Assembly (NCBI RefSeq): GCF_014192395.1 | Contig: NZ_JACHXW010000018.1 | Span: 1-64,000, forward strand | DNA length: 64,000 bases | Direction of reading: 5' to 3' | Source: Paenibacillus endophyticus | GTDB taxonomy: Bacteria; Bacillota; Bacilli; Paenibacillales; Paenibacillaceae | Shown here: positions 53,333 to 62,363 of the stretch, in pieces | How the letters are laid out: each line of letters starts with the position of its first letter | Position numbering within the stretch: the stretch's first letter is position 1 | Translations under genes and position numbers: made by a program | Notes under the pieces: model-generated | Told to the model about the DNA's origin: nothing | Database searches by the model: none | The model's input: only the letters and a program-made list of their open reading frames with translations

Positions 53333-54331
53333 ATGCTTCAATATATAATAAGGCGAATTCTGTTGGTCATACCCGTTGTTATGTTTATTTCCTTTGTCGT
53401 GTTTTACATCATTCAGCTTCCGCCAGGCGATTATGTTTCCAGTTATTCCGCAACAATGTCGGCTGCCGGCGATGTTATGACGCAGGTGGAAATGGATGAA
53501 ATGAGATCAAATCTTGGCTTGGACCGTCCAGTGTACGAACAGTATTTGGTATGGGTGAAAAAAATCGTGCTGCACGGAGATTTCGGCTTCTCGTTCAACT
53601 ACAATAAGCCGGTGCTGGCAGTCGTGAAGCAATACATGGGTCTGACGTTAGTCGTTTCAATTGTCACGATGGTCTTTCAGTACGTGGTCGCGATTCCGAT
53701 CGGGATCTATACGGCAGTCAAGCAGTATTCGGCGGGCGATTATTTTTTCTCCGGCATCAGCTTTATTGGCATGGCCACGCCTAACTTTTTGTTAGCCATC
53801 ATTTTAATGTTTTTATCCTACACTTGGTTTGGCGACCCGCTGCTTGGCCTATTCTCGAATGAGTACGTGAACGCGCCATGGTCATGGGATAAGGCGGTCG
53901 ATTTAATGAAGCATATGGTTATCCCTGTCATCGTAATCGGACTGGCGAGCACCGCTGACCTGATCCGGGTTATGAGGGGGCAAATGCTGGATGAGTTGAA
54001 CAAGCCGAACGTGGTGACGGCGAGAGCGAAAGGCTTGTCCGAAACAAGGATTTTGCTCAAATATCCGACACGCGCCGCATTGAACCCGATTGTGAGTACA
54101 ATCGGCTGGTCGTTGTCTTCGATTTTTACGGGCTCGACCATTACGGCAATCGTTTTGAATCTGCCGATTCAAGGGCCGGTCATGTATAACGCCTTGCTCG
54201 GCCAGGATATGTATCTGGCAGGCTCGTGGCTGCTGTTCATGGCGCTGCTCACCGTACTCGGAACGTTAATCTCGGATATTTTACTCGCATGGCTGGATCC
54301 AAAAATTCGTACAGAATTCAGGGGTAATTAA
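53333..54331 (+). CDS. Opp-type ABC transporter permease (DppB-like)
   Basis: 332 residues, membrane protein with about six helices. N-terminal MLQYIIRRILLVIPVVMFISFVVFYI is the classical DppB start and LPPGDYV follows; the EAA-type loop reads VVTARAKGLSETRILLKYPTRAAL. I start at 53333, which matches the family start; the longer frame back to 53249 has no such support. A GAGAGG ribosome site is about 12 bases upstream. Only 4 bases separate it from the next permease gene. Confidence 0.93.
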   Translation: MLQYIIRRILLVIPVVMFISFVVFYIIQLPPGDYVSSYSATMSAAGDVMTQVEMDEMRSNLGLDRPVYEQYLVWVKKIVLHGDFGFSFNYNKPVLAVVKQYMGLTLVVSIVTMVFQYVVAIPIGIYTAVKQYSAGDYFFSGISFIGMATPNFLLAIILMFLSYTWFGDPLLGLFSNEYVNAPWSWDKAVDLMKHMVIPVIVIGLASTADLIRVMRGQMLDELNKPNVVTARAKGLSETRILLKYPTRAALNPIVSTIGWSLSSIFTGSTITAIVLNLPIQGPVMYNALLGQDMYLAGSWLLFMALLTVLGTLISDILLAWLDPKIRTEFRGN

Positions 54332-54335
54332 TACG

Positions 54336-55481
54336 ATGAGAACAATACCTGCGTTCAAAAGGCAAAAGCCGGAAACCCTTCGTCCCAAGAAAAACACAGA
54401 TGCCAATTACAGCTCGCAATGGCGGCTCATGTATCTCAGATTTAAAAAGCATAAATTAGCGCAAATCAGCTTGTTTATATTGGCGCTGCTTTATACGGTT
54501 GCGCTGTTTGCGCAATTCATCGCTCCGTACGGTCTGCAAAGCTACGATAGCAAATATGTGAATGTGCCACCAATGGGGTTTAAATTTATAGACGCGGACG
54601 GTAAGTTTCATATCAAGCCATTCGTGTATGAGCTGAAATCGACGCGCGACCCGGAAACGATGCGGAAAATATTTGTGCCAGATACGGAAAAGCGGCATTC
54701 CCTCCAATTTTTCGTCAAGGGAGAGGAATATAAGTTTCTAGGATTAATCAAGACATCGACCCATTTAATCGGTGTAAAAGAGCCGGGACGCGTATTCCTG
54801 CTAGGCACGGACGGCATGGGCAGGGATTTATTTTCCCGTATTATTCTAGGAAGCCAAATCTCGCTTAGCATCCCGCTCGTCGGCGTAGGCATCAGCTTGG
54901 TGATTGGCTTGATCATCGGCGGCATTTCCGGCTATTTCGGCGGCTGGCTCGATTCAATTATCCAACGGGTAATTGAGATCATTCGATCCTTTCCTACGCT
55001 TCCGCTATGGATGGCTTTATCCGCCGCCATACCGCCGCGAATACCTGTCGTTACTATGTATTTGTACATTGTCATTATCTTCGCCTTTATTGGCTGGACC
55101 GATCTGGCGAGGGTAGTCAGAGGCAAGTTTATCTCGCTTAAAAACGAGGATTACGTGATAGCCGCAAAAATTGCAGGCGTAGGCAGTACGAAAATTATCA
55201 TCAAGCATTTGCTGCCCGGCTTTATCAGCTACCTTGTGGTGGCGACGACGCTTGCCATTCCCGGCATGATCCTTGCCGAAACGGCGATGAGCTTTCTGGG
55301 ACTCGGTATCCGATCTCCCGCAACGAGCTGGGGCGTATTGCTGCAAGAAGCCCAGAAGATCGAAAATGTCGCATTGTATCCGTGGAAGCTGTTTCCGCTG
55401 GGAATCGTCATTCTAACGGTGTTAACCTACAATTTCCTTGGCGACGGATTGCGCGATGCCGCAGATCCCTACAAAAAATAA
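54336..55481 (+). CDS. Opp-type ABC transporter permease (DppC-like)
   Basis: 381 residues, membrane protein. Cytosolic N terminus, first helix ISLFILALLYTVALFAQFI, then a large outer loop of about 80 residues (roughly 75-150) and five more helices. DppC signatures: LLGTDGMGRDLFSRIILGSQISL and DYVIAAKIAGVGSTKIIIKHLLPG (EAA loop), ending FLGDGLRDAADPYKK. The longer outer loop is common in the oligosaccharide-type branch. Confidence 0.93.
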   Translation: MRTIPAFKRQKPETLRPKKNTDANYSSQWRLMYLRFKKHKLAQISLFILALLYTVALFAQFIAPYGLQSYDSKYVNVPPMGFKFIDADGKFHIKPFVYELKSTRDPETMRKIFVPDTEKRHSLQFFVKGEEYKFLGLIKTSTHLIGVKEPGRVFLLGTDGMGRDLFSRIILGSQISLSIPLVGVGISLVIGLIIGGISGYFGGWLDSIIQRVIEIIRSFPTLPLWMALSAAIPPRIPVVTMYLYIVIIFAFIGWTDLARVVRGKFISLKNEDYVIAAKIAGVGSTKIIIKHLLPGFISYLVVATTLAIPGMILAETAMSFLGLGIRSPATSWGVLLQEAQKIENVALYPWKLFPLGIVILTVLTYNFLGDGLRDAADPYKK

Positions 55482-55513
55482 GCGATTAAATAAAAGGCAA
55501 GCGAGGGGATAGC

Positions 55514-56557
55514 ATGACGGCTCAAGCTGCTCAGACCGGGCAACCTTTATTGTCCGTACAAAACCTTAATATTCAAATCAAGATGGACAATGGGATTATG
55601 AACGCGGTAGACGGGGTCGATTTCGAGATTCATAAAGGCAAAACCTTAGGCCTAGTTGGAGAGTCGGGCTGCGGAAAAAGCCTTACGAGCCGCGCGATTA
55701 TTAGCATCAACCCGAAAGAATGCGAAACGACCGGGGACATCGTCTACCATTCGGATTCGGAAGCTTCGCTCAATCGGCTGAACCTGCTGTCGCTTCATCC
55801 AAACGGCAAGCAAATCCGTTCGATTCGGGGACGGAAGATCGCTATGATCTTCCAAGAGCCGATGACCGCGTTCTCGCCGATGTACACAATCGGGAACCAA
55901 CTGATGGAAGCGATCCGAATCCATCGCACAAAAAACAAAAAAGAAGCGAAAAAAATAGCGCTGGAAATGCTCGCAAAAGTCGGCATATCCGATCAAGAAA
56001 AGCGATTCGATCAATACCCGCATGAGTTCTCAGGCGGAATGCGCCAGCGGGCGATGATCTCGATGGCCTTATCGTGCAACCCGGAAATTTTAATTGCCGA
56101 CGAGCCGACGACAGCACTTGACGTAACGATCCAGGCACAAGTGCTGGAGCTGATGAAAAAGCTGCAGTCCGAGTTCGGCATGGCGATTCTGCTCGTCACG
56201 CATGATCTGGGCATTATCGCTCAAATGTGCGACGAGGTTGCCGTCATGTATTTGGGGAAAATCGTCGAACAGGCACCCGTCAAAGAGATTTTCGCTAATG
56301 CGAAGCACCCATATACGAAAGGGTTGCTGAAGTCGATGCCCCGACTGGGCGGCGACAAGACCAAGCGGCTGGATTCCATTGAAGGAACGGTTCCGATTCC
56401 GATCAATATGCCGCCGATGTGCGGGTTCTATGACCGCTGCAGCGATCGGATTGAAGGCGTTTGCAATACAAACGCTGTACCGAAGACCCGGATTACGGAC
56501 CAGCATTCCGTCCGATGCTTCCTGTACTCGGACCGTCAAGAAGGAGCAGCGCAATGA
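55514..56557 (+). CDS. ABC transporter ATP-binding protein (DppD/OppD-like)
   Basis: 347 residues. Walker A GESGCGKS, Q-loop FQEPMTAFSP, signature FSGGMRQR, Walker B ILIADEPTTALD, H-loop VTHD. The C-terminal oligopeptide extension contains CGFYDRCSDRIEGVC, a possible Fe-S or zinc motif typical of OppD/F. It energises import together with the following gene, whose ATG overlaps its TGA. GAGGGG precedes the start. Confidence 0.95.
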   Translation: MTAQAAQTGQPLLSVQNLNIQIKMDNGIMNAVDGVDFEIHKGKTLGLVGESGCGKSLTSRAIISINPKECETTGDIVYHSDSEASLNRLNLLSLHPNGKQIRSIRGRKIAMIFQEPMTAFSPMYTIGNQLMEAIRIHRTKNKKEAKKIALEMLAKVGISDQEKRFDQYPHEFSGGMRQRAMISMALSCNPEILIADEPTTALDVTIQAQVLELMKKLQSEFGMAILLVTHDLGIIAQMCDEVAVMYLGKIVEQAPVKEIFANAKHPYTKGLLKSMPRLGGDKTKRLDSIEGTVPIPINMPPMCGFYDRCSDRIEGVCNTNAVPKTRITDQHSVRCFLYSDRQEGAAQ

Positions 56558-57591
56558 CCAAGCCTAAGCCTATTTTAGATGTCATCGATATGAATAAGGA
56601 TTTTCAAGTGAAATCCAAAACCGCGCTTTTCCGAAAGCCTGCTTCTGTTCAGGTGCTTAATCAGATCTCCTTCGAGCTAATCGAGGGAGAGACGCTCAGC
56701 ATCGTCGGAGAATCCGGCTGCGGCAAGACTACGCTTGGCCGCTGCATCGTAAGGGGGATGGACGCCTCCTCTGGCCAAGTCATCTACCATACGGAGGATG
56801 GGCAGCAAATCGATTTTTTGAAGCTGAAGGGCAAGGGCTCCAAAACCTATCGAAGAGAAATCCAAATGATATTCCAGGATCCTTACTCCTCGCTTAGTCC
56901 GCGAATGAGCGTATTCGATATCATATCCGAGCCGCTTATCGCTAATTTCAAGCTGAGCAAAGCGGAAGTTGAAGAGAAGGTGACGTTAATTGCGGAGAAA
57001 ACGGGCTTGAATGTGAGCTACTTAAGACGTTATCCGCATGCGTTCTCCGGCGGACAAAGGCAGCGGATTGCCATCGCCAGAGCGCTTATTACGCAGCCTC
57101 GGTTAATCGTATGCGATGAGGCAGTATCCGCCTTGGACGTATCCATCCAGGCGCAAATCATCAATCTGCTCAAGGATTTACAGGAGCAGTTCCGCATTAC
57201 GTACATTTTCATCTCGCATGATCTTTCCATCGTGCAGAACATATCCGACCGGGTAGCCGTCATGCATTTAGGCAGAATCGTAGAGCTAGCCGCCAGCGAA
57301 TCGCTGTTCGGCCAGCCGAGGCATCCTTATACGGAAGCGCTGATGTCAGCCGTTCCGCAGCCCGACCCGGAGCTGAAGAAGAACCGAATCATATTGGAGG
57401 GTGAAGTCCCGAATCCGGCTAATCCGCCAAGCGGCTGCCATTTCCATCCAAGATGCGCATATCGTACTGAAAAATGCGTGAAAGAAGTTCCCGAGCTGCG
57501 CGAAGTAGGCTATAATCATTTCACAGCATGTCATTACGCGGAGGAATTGAAGCTGAAAGGCGTTCACAACGAGCTTGCAGACGAGGCTTGA
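56554..57591 (+). CDS. ABC transporter ATP-binding protein (DppF/OppF-like)
   Basis: 345 residues. Walker A GESGCGKT, FQDPYSSLSPRMSV (Q-loop), FSGGQRQRIAIARAL signature, Walker B LIVCDEAVSALDVS, H-loop ISHD, and the C-terminal CHFHPRCAYRTEKC cysteine cluster. ATG at 56554 overlaps the upstream stop (ATGA) and follows AAGGAG; the in-frame extension to 56461 lies wholly in the previous gene. Second nucleotide-binding half of the importer. Confidence 0.95.
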   Translation: MTKPKPILDVIDMNKDFQVKSKTALFRKPASVQVLNQISFELIEGETLSIVGESGCGKTTLGRCIVRGMDASSGQVIYHTEDGQQIDFLKLKGKGSKTYRREIQMIFQDPYSSLSPRMSVFDIISEPLIANFKLSKAEVEEKVTLIAEKTGLNVSYLRRYPHAFSGGQRQRIAIARALITQPRLIVCDEAVSALDVSIQAQIINLLKDLQEQFRITYIFISHDLSIVQNISDRVAVMHLGRIVELAASESLFGQPRHPYTEALMSAVPQPDPELKKNRIILEGEVPNPANPPSGCHFHPRCAYRTEKCVKEVPELREVGYNHFTACHYAEELKLKGVHNELADEA

Positions 57592-57648
57592 CTCTGACGG
57601 CTTGCGGGGACGAGGTTTAGCATGCTTTGAGAGGATGTTCAGGCAAAA

Positions 57649-58701
57649 ATGGCAAAAATCGATGATGTCGCTCGTCTTGCGGGCGTCTCAAAAGGTACGG
57701 TTTCCAATGTGTTCAGCCAGAAAAGACGAACCAGCAAATCGGTTACTGAAAAGGTGCTGCGCGTATCTCGGGAATTAAATTACGTTCCAAACCATATTGC
57801 AAGAAGCCTGGTCACCAAAAAAACGATGGCGATCGGGCTTACGATACCGCACGGTAATTTCTTCTTCAGCGTCTTTCATAACCAATTTATTAATGGCGTC
57901 GTTCTGGAGGCTTCCATCTATGGCTATCGAGTCCTATTGGACATGATTCCGATCGAGGAGGTCAAAACGCCGTCGCTAGCAAGCTATCCGATCGACGGGG
58001 CTATCGTCCTTGGACCGATGGAACAGGATGAACGGATCAATCTGCTGCATCAAAATCAGGTGCCGTTCGTCACGGTCGGCCAAATCATCAACGACGGCCT
58101 GCATGAAGCGACAACAGTAAACAACGATAACAACAGGATTATTTTGGATATTTGCGACTATTTGACCGGCTTCGGACATCGTAATCTCATGTTCCTTAAT
58201 GCAGGAAAACATATGACGGTATCCATTGAGCGAACAAAAGCGTTTGCACAAGCAATGCAGAAGCATCAGATTGAGCTGCAGCCGCATATGGTACATTATA
58301 AGCCTGACATTCACTCCGATGAATATATGACTTATGGCTATGATGAGACTGTCCGCATGCTAGGCGAACGGAAAGAAAAGGTAACGGCCATCATCGCCGA
58401 TGATGACCGCACGGCATTCAGTGTATTGAATGCCATCAATGAGCTAGGCTTGAGCGTACCCGAGGATATTTCGCTATTCGTCATATGCGGCGATTTATCG
58501 ATGATGCACCAAGTTACACCATCCCTAACGGGCATGGATCTTCAGCCATCGGAGCTTGGGTCGCAATCGGTCAAACAGCTGATGCATAAGCTCGGCGTGC
58601 TTGAAGGCGGTTATCCGAACCACGTAACGGTAAGCAGCAAAATTATTGAACGAAGCTCTTGTTCGCCGGTTTTCGGTGGAAACGAGAGTGTTTCTAAGTA
58701 A
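57649..58701 (+). CDS. LacI family transcriptional regulator
   Basis: 350 residues. The N-terminal HTH KIDDVARLAGVSKGTVSNVFSQKRRTSKSVTEKV with the hinge helix LNYVPNHIARSLVTKKT is canonical; a periplasmic-binding-protein-like sensor follows (FVTVGQI, SIERTKAF, ADDDRTAFSVLNAINELG). It closes the importer operon by 57 bases and very likely binds the AAACCGGTTT palindromes upstream, since LacI proteins with this hinge bind CG-centred sites. It controls itself as part of the operon. Confidence 0.94.
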   Translation: MAKIDDVARLAGVSKGTVSNVFSQKRRTSKSVTEKVLRVSRELNYVPNHIARSLVTKKTMAIGLTIPHGNFFFSVFHNQFINGVVLEASIYGYRVLLDMIPIEEVKTPSLASYPIDGAIVLGPMEQDERINLLHQNQVPFVTVGQIINDGLHEATTVNNDNNRIILDICDYLTGFGHRNLMFLNAGKHMTVSIERTKAFAQAMQKHQIELQPHMVHYKPDIHSDEYMTYGYDETVRMLGERKEKVTAIIADDDRTAFSVLNAINELGLSVPEDISLFVICGDLSMMHQVTPSLTGMDLQPSELGSQSVKQLMHKLGVLEGGYPNHVTVSSKIIERSSCSPVFGGNESVSK

Positions 58702-58714
58702 ATGAGGCGGGTTA

Positions 58715-59218
58715 ATGACACAGTTTATTTCAGTTATTGTTCATTTTTTTACGGAATTTGAAATGTATTTCCGCATTCTAATTAGCGCCATCCTGGGGCT
58801 GCTGATTGGGTTCGACCGTACGCACAAGAACAAGCCTGCGGGCGTGAAGACGTATACGTTCGTGACGGTCGCATCTGCACTCATCACGATCGTGTCGATT
58901 GAGAGCGTGGCGAGATACGGACATATGAATGAGCGAACGATGATGGACCCGATGCGCTTGACCGCTCAGATTGTTTCTGGCCTTGGTTTTTTAGGTGCGG
59001 GACTCATTATGAAAACAGGCTTCGAAGTGAAGGGGCTGACTTCAGCGGCGATGATTTTATTCGCTGGAGGGGTTGGAATCGGCATCGGGGCAGGTTTCTA
59101 CGGCATCGTCATTTTCACGATCGCTACCGCTTTTTTCTTTATTCGTGTAGGCGGTTGGATCGAGAAGAAGGAGCATGATCGGCTTCATGCCAAAGACGAT
59201 ATCGACTTGTCGGCATAA
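58715..59218 (+). CDS. MgtC/SapB family membrane protein
   Basis: 167 residues with about four membrane helices: YFRILISAILGLLIGFDR, a TYTFVTVASALITIVSI, FLGAGLIMKTG and FAGGVGIGIGAGFYGIVIFTIA. MgtC hallmarks GFDRTHKNKPAGVKT, RLTAQIVSGLGFLGAG and KGLTSAAMI are clear. MgtC proteins help survival at low magnesium and interact with F-type ATP synthase in some species. GAGGCGGG before the ATG; it starts 13 bases after lacI and may share its transcript. Confidence 0.9.
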   Translation: MTQFISVIVHFFTEFEMYFRILISAILGLLIGFDRTHKNKPAGVKTYTFVTVASALITIVSIESVARYGHMNERTMMDPMRLTAQIVSGLGFLGAGLIMKTGFEVKGLTSAAMILFAGGVGIGIGAGFYGIVIFTIATAFFFIRVGGWIEKKEHDRLHAKDDIDLSA

Positions 59219-59265
59219 AGAGGAGCATCAATTGCATGGTTAGAAGGTTCTACTTGGAACCGATG

Positions 59266-59315
59266 AATCCCGATTACAAAATACGCGCATGCCGCGCCAT
59301 TTTGTAATCGGGATT
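59266..59315. other. 17-base perfect inverted repeat without T tail
   Basis: AATCCCGATTACAAAAT (59266-59282) pairs exactly with 59299-59315, around a 16-base GC-rich loop. The following bases are TCCATATT, so it is weak as a classical terminator, but it lies directly after mgtC-like gene and may end its transcript. Confidence 0.65.
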
Positions 59316-59388
59316 TCCATATTAAACAGATCCAAGCGCAGATCTGTTACGCAAACTCTCGCTTATGGGTCGCAAGGAGAGAGCTAGA

Positions 59389-59640
59389 ATGCTTTATGAT
59401 TTACGAGGTGAAGAACATATGTCACCTATTGTGGGAATTTTATATTCCGCTGTAAAAGAGAACAGCCAACGACTGCATCTAATCACGGAGGGCATGTCAC
59501 AGAAAGAAGTGGATTACAAGGGCCCTAATCATAATTTTAATAGTACTGCCCAGTTAATTAAACATATCATGTATGTGGATCTGAATTGGGCTTATAGAAT
59601 GAAAGGACAACCACTTTCTCATTCTTTGATAGAACAATAG
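59389..59640 (+). pseudogene. Truncated DinB family gene
   Basis: 83-residue reading from the ATG at 59389 (AAGGAGAG 8 bases upstream), or 73 from the ATG at 59419 (GAGGTG). The sequence PIVGILYSAVKENSQRLHLITEGMS and NFNSTAQLIKHIMYVDLNWAYRMKG is the N-terminal half of a DinB protein of about 150-170 residues. It ends early at a TAG and the metal-binding C-terminal half is absent from the next bases. It is therefore probably a non-functional remnant; an in-frame terminator hairpin follows at 59658. Confidence 0.75.
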
Positions 59641-60107
59641 CATAATGGAATAACGGATAGCGCCACAGGCTTTACGCTTGTGGCGCTAATTTTCGTTTTT
59701 TTTGCCAAGCATAATAATTTAGAAAAACGTTGGATTGCATTCATTAACCTGAACATTCAAAATATGAGTCTAATAGGGGGCTTCCTTTCTGATAACAACA
59801 TCATTTATCATAGAAAAGAACATATTTATAAGGATTTGAATCGCAAACCCGTATTTTAAGTAACTTTAAAGTTAATATCTAATTCACGACTCCCGCCCAT
59901 AATAGGAAGGTGATGCCGAATAAAATGACGTTCTCTTATTGTGAGGGAACAATGGGAAGAGTGGTTTGAATCGTTGGCTGTCGACGCTCGGTCGTTAACG
60001 GAAATATAAGGATCCGACCGAAAATATGGTTACGCTTACATGATTGACTGAGAAGAGAGTACAAGCGAATGACCGTTGGTAAAAAAACAAACCTGGAGGA
60101 ATAGAAG
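59641..60107. other. Interval before GH172 gene
   Basis: Nearly 470 bases with no gene. It holds the terminator at 59658, a TAACTTTAAAGTTA palindrome at 59861-59874, and a GTTACGCTTACAT segment near 60027 that is cre-like. The ribosome site TGGAGGA precedes the start at 60108. I see no promoter I would defend. Confidence 0.4.
59658..59700 (+). terminator. Intrinsic terminator after truncated DinB gene
   Basis: TAGCGCCACA (59658-59667) pairs perfectly with TGTGGCGCTA (59679-59688), followed by ATTTTCGTTTTTTTT. Confidence 0.9.
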
Positions 60108-61187
60108 ATGAGTCAATTTAACGGATTAGGAATGGGGCTAGGCAATTTGGCGCGTGTATCGAATGCGCTGACAAGATCGATTTCGCCTGAAAACTTCACG
60201 GGCGAGAAAGGGAAAGGGGCTATGGCTACCGATGGTACGGGGGCGCAAGCGGCTCGTGATCTAGGCGTAGGCTGGAAGGTTTCTCCGTCCGTGAAAATTG
60301 AAGGTAATTCTGAATTTACGATGGCAGAAATGGACGGTCCAGGCGTGATCCAGAACATTTGGCTAACCTGTCCGCATCAATCGGTTCGCTCTCTTATTTT
60401 CAAAATATATTGGGATGATGAAACGGATCCTTCCGTATACGTGCCGGTTGGCGATTTCTTCTGCAACGGCTGGGGCGAGCGGGCGCTGGTTAATGCTCTT
60501 CCGATTGCTGTGAACCCAGCAGGCGGCTTCAATAGCTATTGGGAAATGCCGTTCCGCAAAAAAGCGCGAATCGTTATGGCTAATATTTCACATGAAGCGA
60601 CGCAGCTCTATTACCAAATCAATTATACGTTGACGGAGGTGCCAGGCGATATGGCGTATTTCCACGCACAGTGGCGCCGCAGCAATCCAGTTCCGTATAA
60701 GGACGTTCATACGATCGTTGACGGCATCAAGGGGAAAGGCCATTATGTTGGCACATACCTTGCCTGGCAAGTAAATAGCAATAACTGGTGGGGCGAGGGC
60801 GAACTGAAATTTTTCATGGACGGCGACAAGGAATACCCAACCATCTGCGGAACAGGTACGGAAGATTATTTCGGTGGCGCTTGGAACTGGGATATGAACG
60901 GACAATATGTGACGTATTCGACCGCGTTTCTTGGCATGCATCAAGCGATTAAGCCAGATGGGTTGTACAAAGCCAATCAACGCTTCGGGATGTACCGGTT
61001 CCATGTCATGGATCCGATACGTTTTGATGAGGATCTGAAAGTAACGGTACAGGCGCTTGGCTGGCGCTCCCACGGCCGGTATTTACCGCTCCAGGATGAT
61101 ATTGCATCCGTCGCGTACTGGTACCAGCTGGAGCCTCATTCGTCACATCCGATCATGCCGGGCATTGATGAGCTCGAAATCATTTAA
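60108..61187 (+). CDS. GH172 (DUF2961) glycoside hydrolase
   Basis: 359 residues with no signal peptide. DUF2961, now family GH172, includes alpha-D-fructofuranose/arabinofuranose-acting enzymes with catalytic glutamates. Key segments: GPGVIQNIWLT, KIYWDDETDPSVYVPVGDFFCNGWGE, and CGTGTEDYFGGAWNW, which contains the likely catalytic Glu. It is alone, with terminators on both sides. The substrate might be a D-arabinofuranoside or difructose anhydride. Ribosome site GGAGGA. Confidence 0.9.
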   Translation: MSQFNGLGMGLGNLARVSNALTRSISPENFTGEKGKGAMATDGTGAQAARDLGVGWKVSPSVKIEGNSEFTMAEMDGPGVIQNIWLTCPHQSVRSLIFKIYWDDETDPSVYVPVGDFFCNGWGERALVNALPIAVNPAGGFNSYWEMPFRKKARIVMANISHEATQLYYQINYTLTEVPGDMAYFHAQWRRSNPVPYKDVHTIVDGIKGKGHYVGTYLAWQVNSNNWWGEGELKFFMDGDKEYPTICGTGTEDYFGGAWNWDMNGQYVTYSTAFLGMHQAIKPDGLYKANQRFGMYRFHVMDPIRFDEDLKVTVQALGWRSHGRYLPLQDDIASVAYWYQLEPHSSHPIMPGIDELEII

Positions 61188-61188
61188 T

Positions 61189-61228
61189 AATCGCCCCGTT
61201 TCCTTATATGGAAGCGGGGCGATTGTTG
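61189..61228 (+). terminator. Intrinsic terminator after GH172 gene
   Basis: AATCGCCCCGTTTCC pairs with GGAAGCGGGGCGATT (one G-T pair) around TTATAT, overlapping the gene end; short T-rich tail GTTGTT. Confidence 0.85.
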
Positions 61229-61396
61229 TGCATGGCTGTTTCATTGTCTTTCATAACCTTTGCGTGTAGGCATTTCCTAATTGTTCGCTCAACATCATTC
61301 GCTAGATATCCTGTCAGAGGACTCGTCTAGATTGTTGACCAAACGAATATATTCGAAGAGAGAACGAGGATGTTGAATGAAGGAGGAATTAGGCAA

Positions 61397-62296
61397 ATGG
61401 ATATTTTTCCTACCGCTGCCGCTATACAATCTACAAGTCCTATCCCAAGCATGCAAAAGGTAGATGACTTTATCGCGTTTATTCGCGAGCTAAATGAACT
61501 TCTTCACATCGAAGAAGATCTCTCTCCTGCCAATCAACGGGTGACGAGCATGATTAGGCGCCTTTCACAGCAATTGCGCGCCTATTACTCGCCCGAGGAG
61601 GTAAAGGCGGTTCTAAGCCATGAATATATGGTTTACAACCAACGCTTGCTGCAGGATAAATTGTCAAAAGCCGAGTTTCAAGTCGAGCTGGCTGATTCTC
61701 AAACGTTTTGCAGCCCGGGAGATTCCGTTATGGATATCGTTACACGGTTGCCTTATTGGTCGATCTATTTGGCCTTGGTTACCGAGGAGCTGTCCATGCT
61801 AAGGCAGTTGATTCAGGAAGGCGGTCAGCTGGAGCATTCGCCGATAGTGTTTATTGGCAGCGGGCCGATGCCGATAAGTCCGATTATGATTCATCTATTC
61901 CATGGCGTGGAGGTCATTTGTCTCGAAATCGATGCTGTGGCTTGCGATGCCTCCAGCTCTTTTCTCGAAAAAATGGGCTTAAATGCTAAAGTAAAGGTCA
62001 TTATGGAGAATGGAGACGAGTTCGATTACGGCGCGTATAACCGGATTTTTGTCGCAAGTCTCGTAAAAAATAAACGGGCGGTGCTTGAACAAATCAATCG
62101 AACGGCCATGAACCCGCTTGTCGCTGTTCGTACGGCTGAGGGAATGAGGCAAATTATGTATGAAGCGATTGATGAATCACAGCTGAATAAGCAAGGATGG
62201 CGGATTCTGGGAAGAACTAATCCAGATGGCCATTTAGTAATTAATTCCACTTTGTTTATGGACCGCCATATTAATCCTACCGGGTTGGGGCAATAG
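61397..62296 (+). CDS. Nicotianamine synthase-like protein
   Basis: 299 residues, cytosolic. The nicotianamine synthase signature is readable: IVFIGSGPMPISPIMI (SAM-binding loop), then GVEVICLEIDAVACDASS, and YNRIFVASLVKNKRAVLEQINRTAMNPLVAVRTAEG, which corresponds to the FLAALV...RSAHG region of plant enzymes. Bacterial relatives (CntL) add an aminobutanoyl group from SAM in metallophore synthesis. No opine dehydrogenase (CntM) or metallophore exporter is near, so the product is unknown. I use ATG 61397 (AAGGAGGA about 10 bases upstream); ATG 61370 is an alternative. Confidence 0.8.
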   Translation: MDIFPTAAAIQSTSPIPSMQKVDDFIAFIRELNELLHIEEDLSPANQRVTSMIRRLSQQLRAYYSPEEVKAVLSHEYMVYNQRLLQDKLSKAEFQVELADSQTFCSPGDSVMDIVTRLPYWSIYLALVTEELSMLRQLIQEGGQLEHSPIVFIGSGPMPISPIMIHLFHGVEVICLEIDAVACDASSSFLEKMGLNAKVKVIMENGDEFDYGAYNRIFVASLVKNKRAVLEQINRTAMNPLVAVRTAEGMRQIMYEAIDESQLNKQGWRILGRTNPDGHLVINSTLFMDRHINPTGLGQ

Positions 62297-62363
62297 ATGG
62301 AGGAATATGATAGTCATTCCGTGAATACATCAATAAATGGAAAAAAAGAAAAGGTGACTGAGT

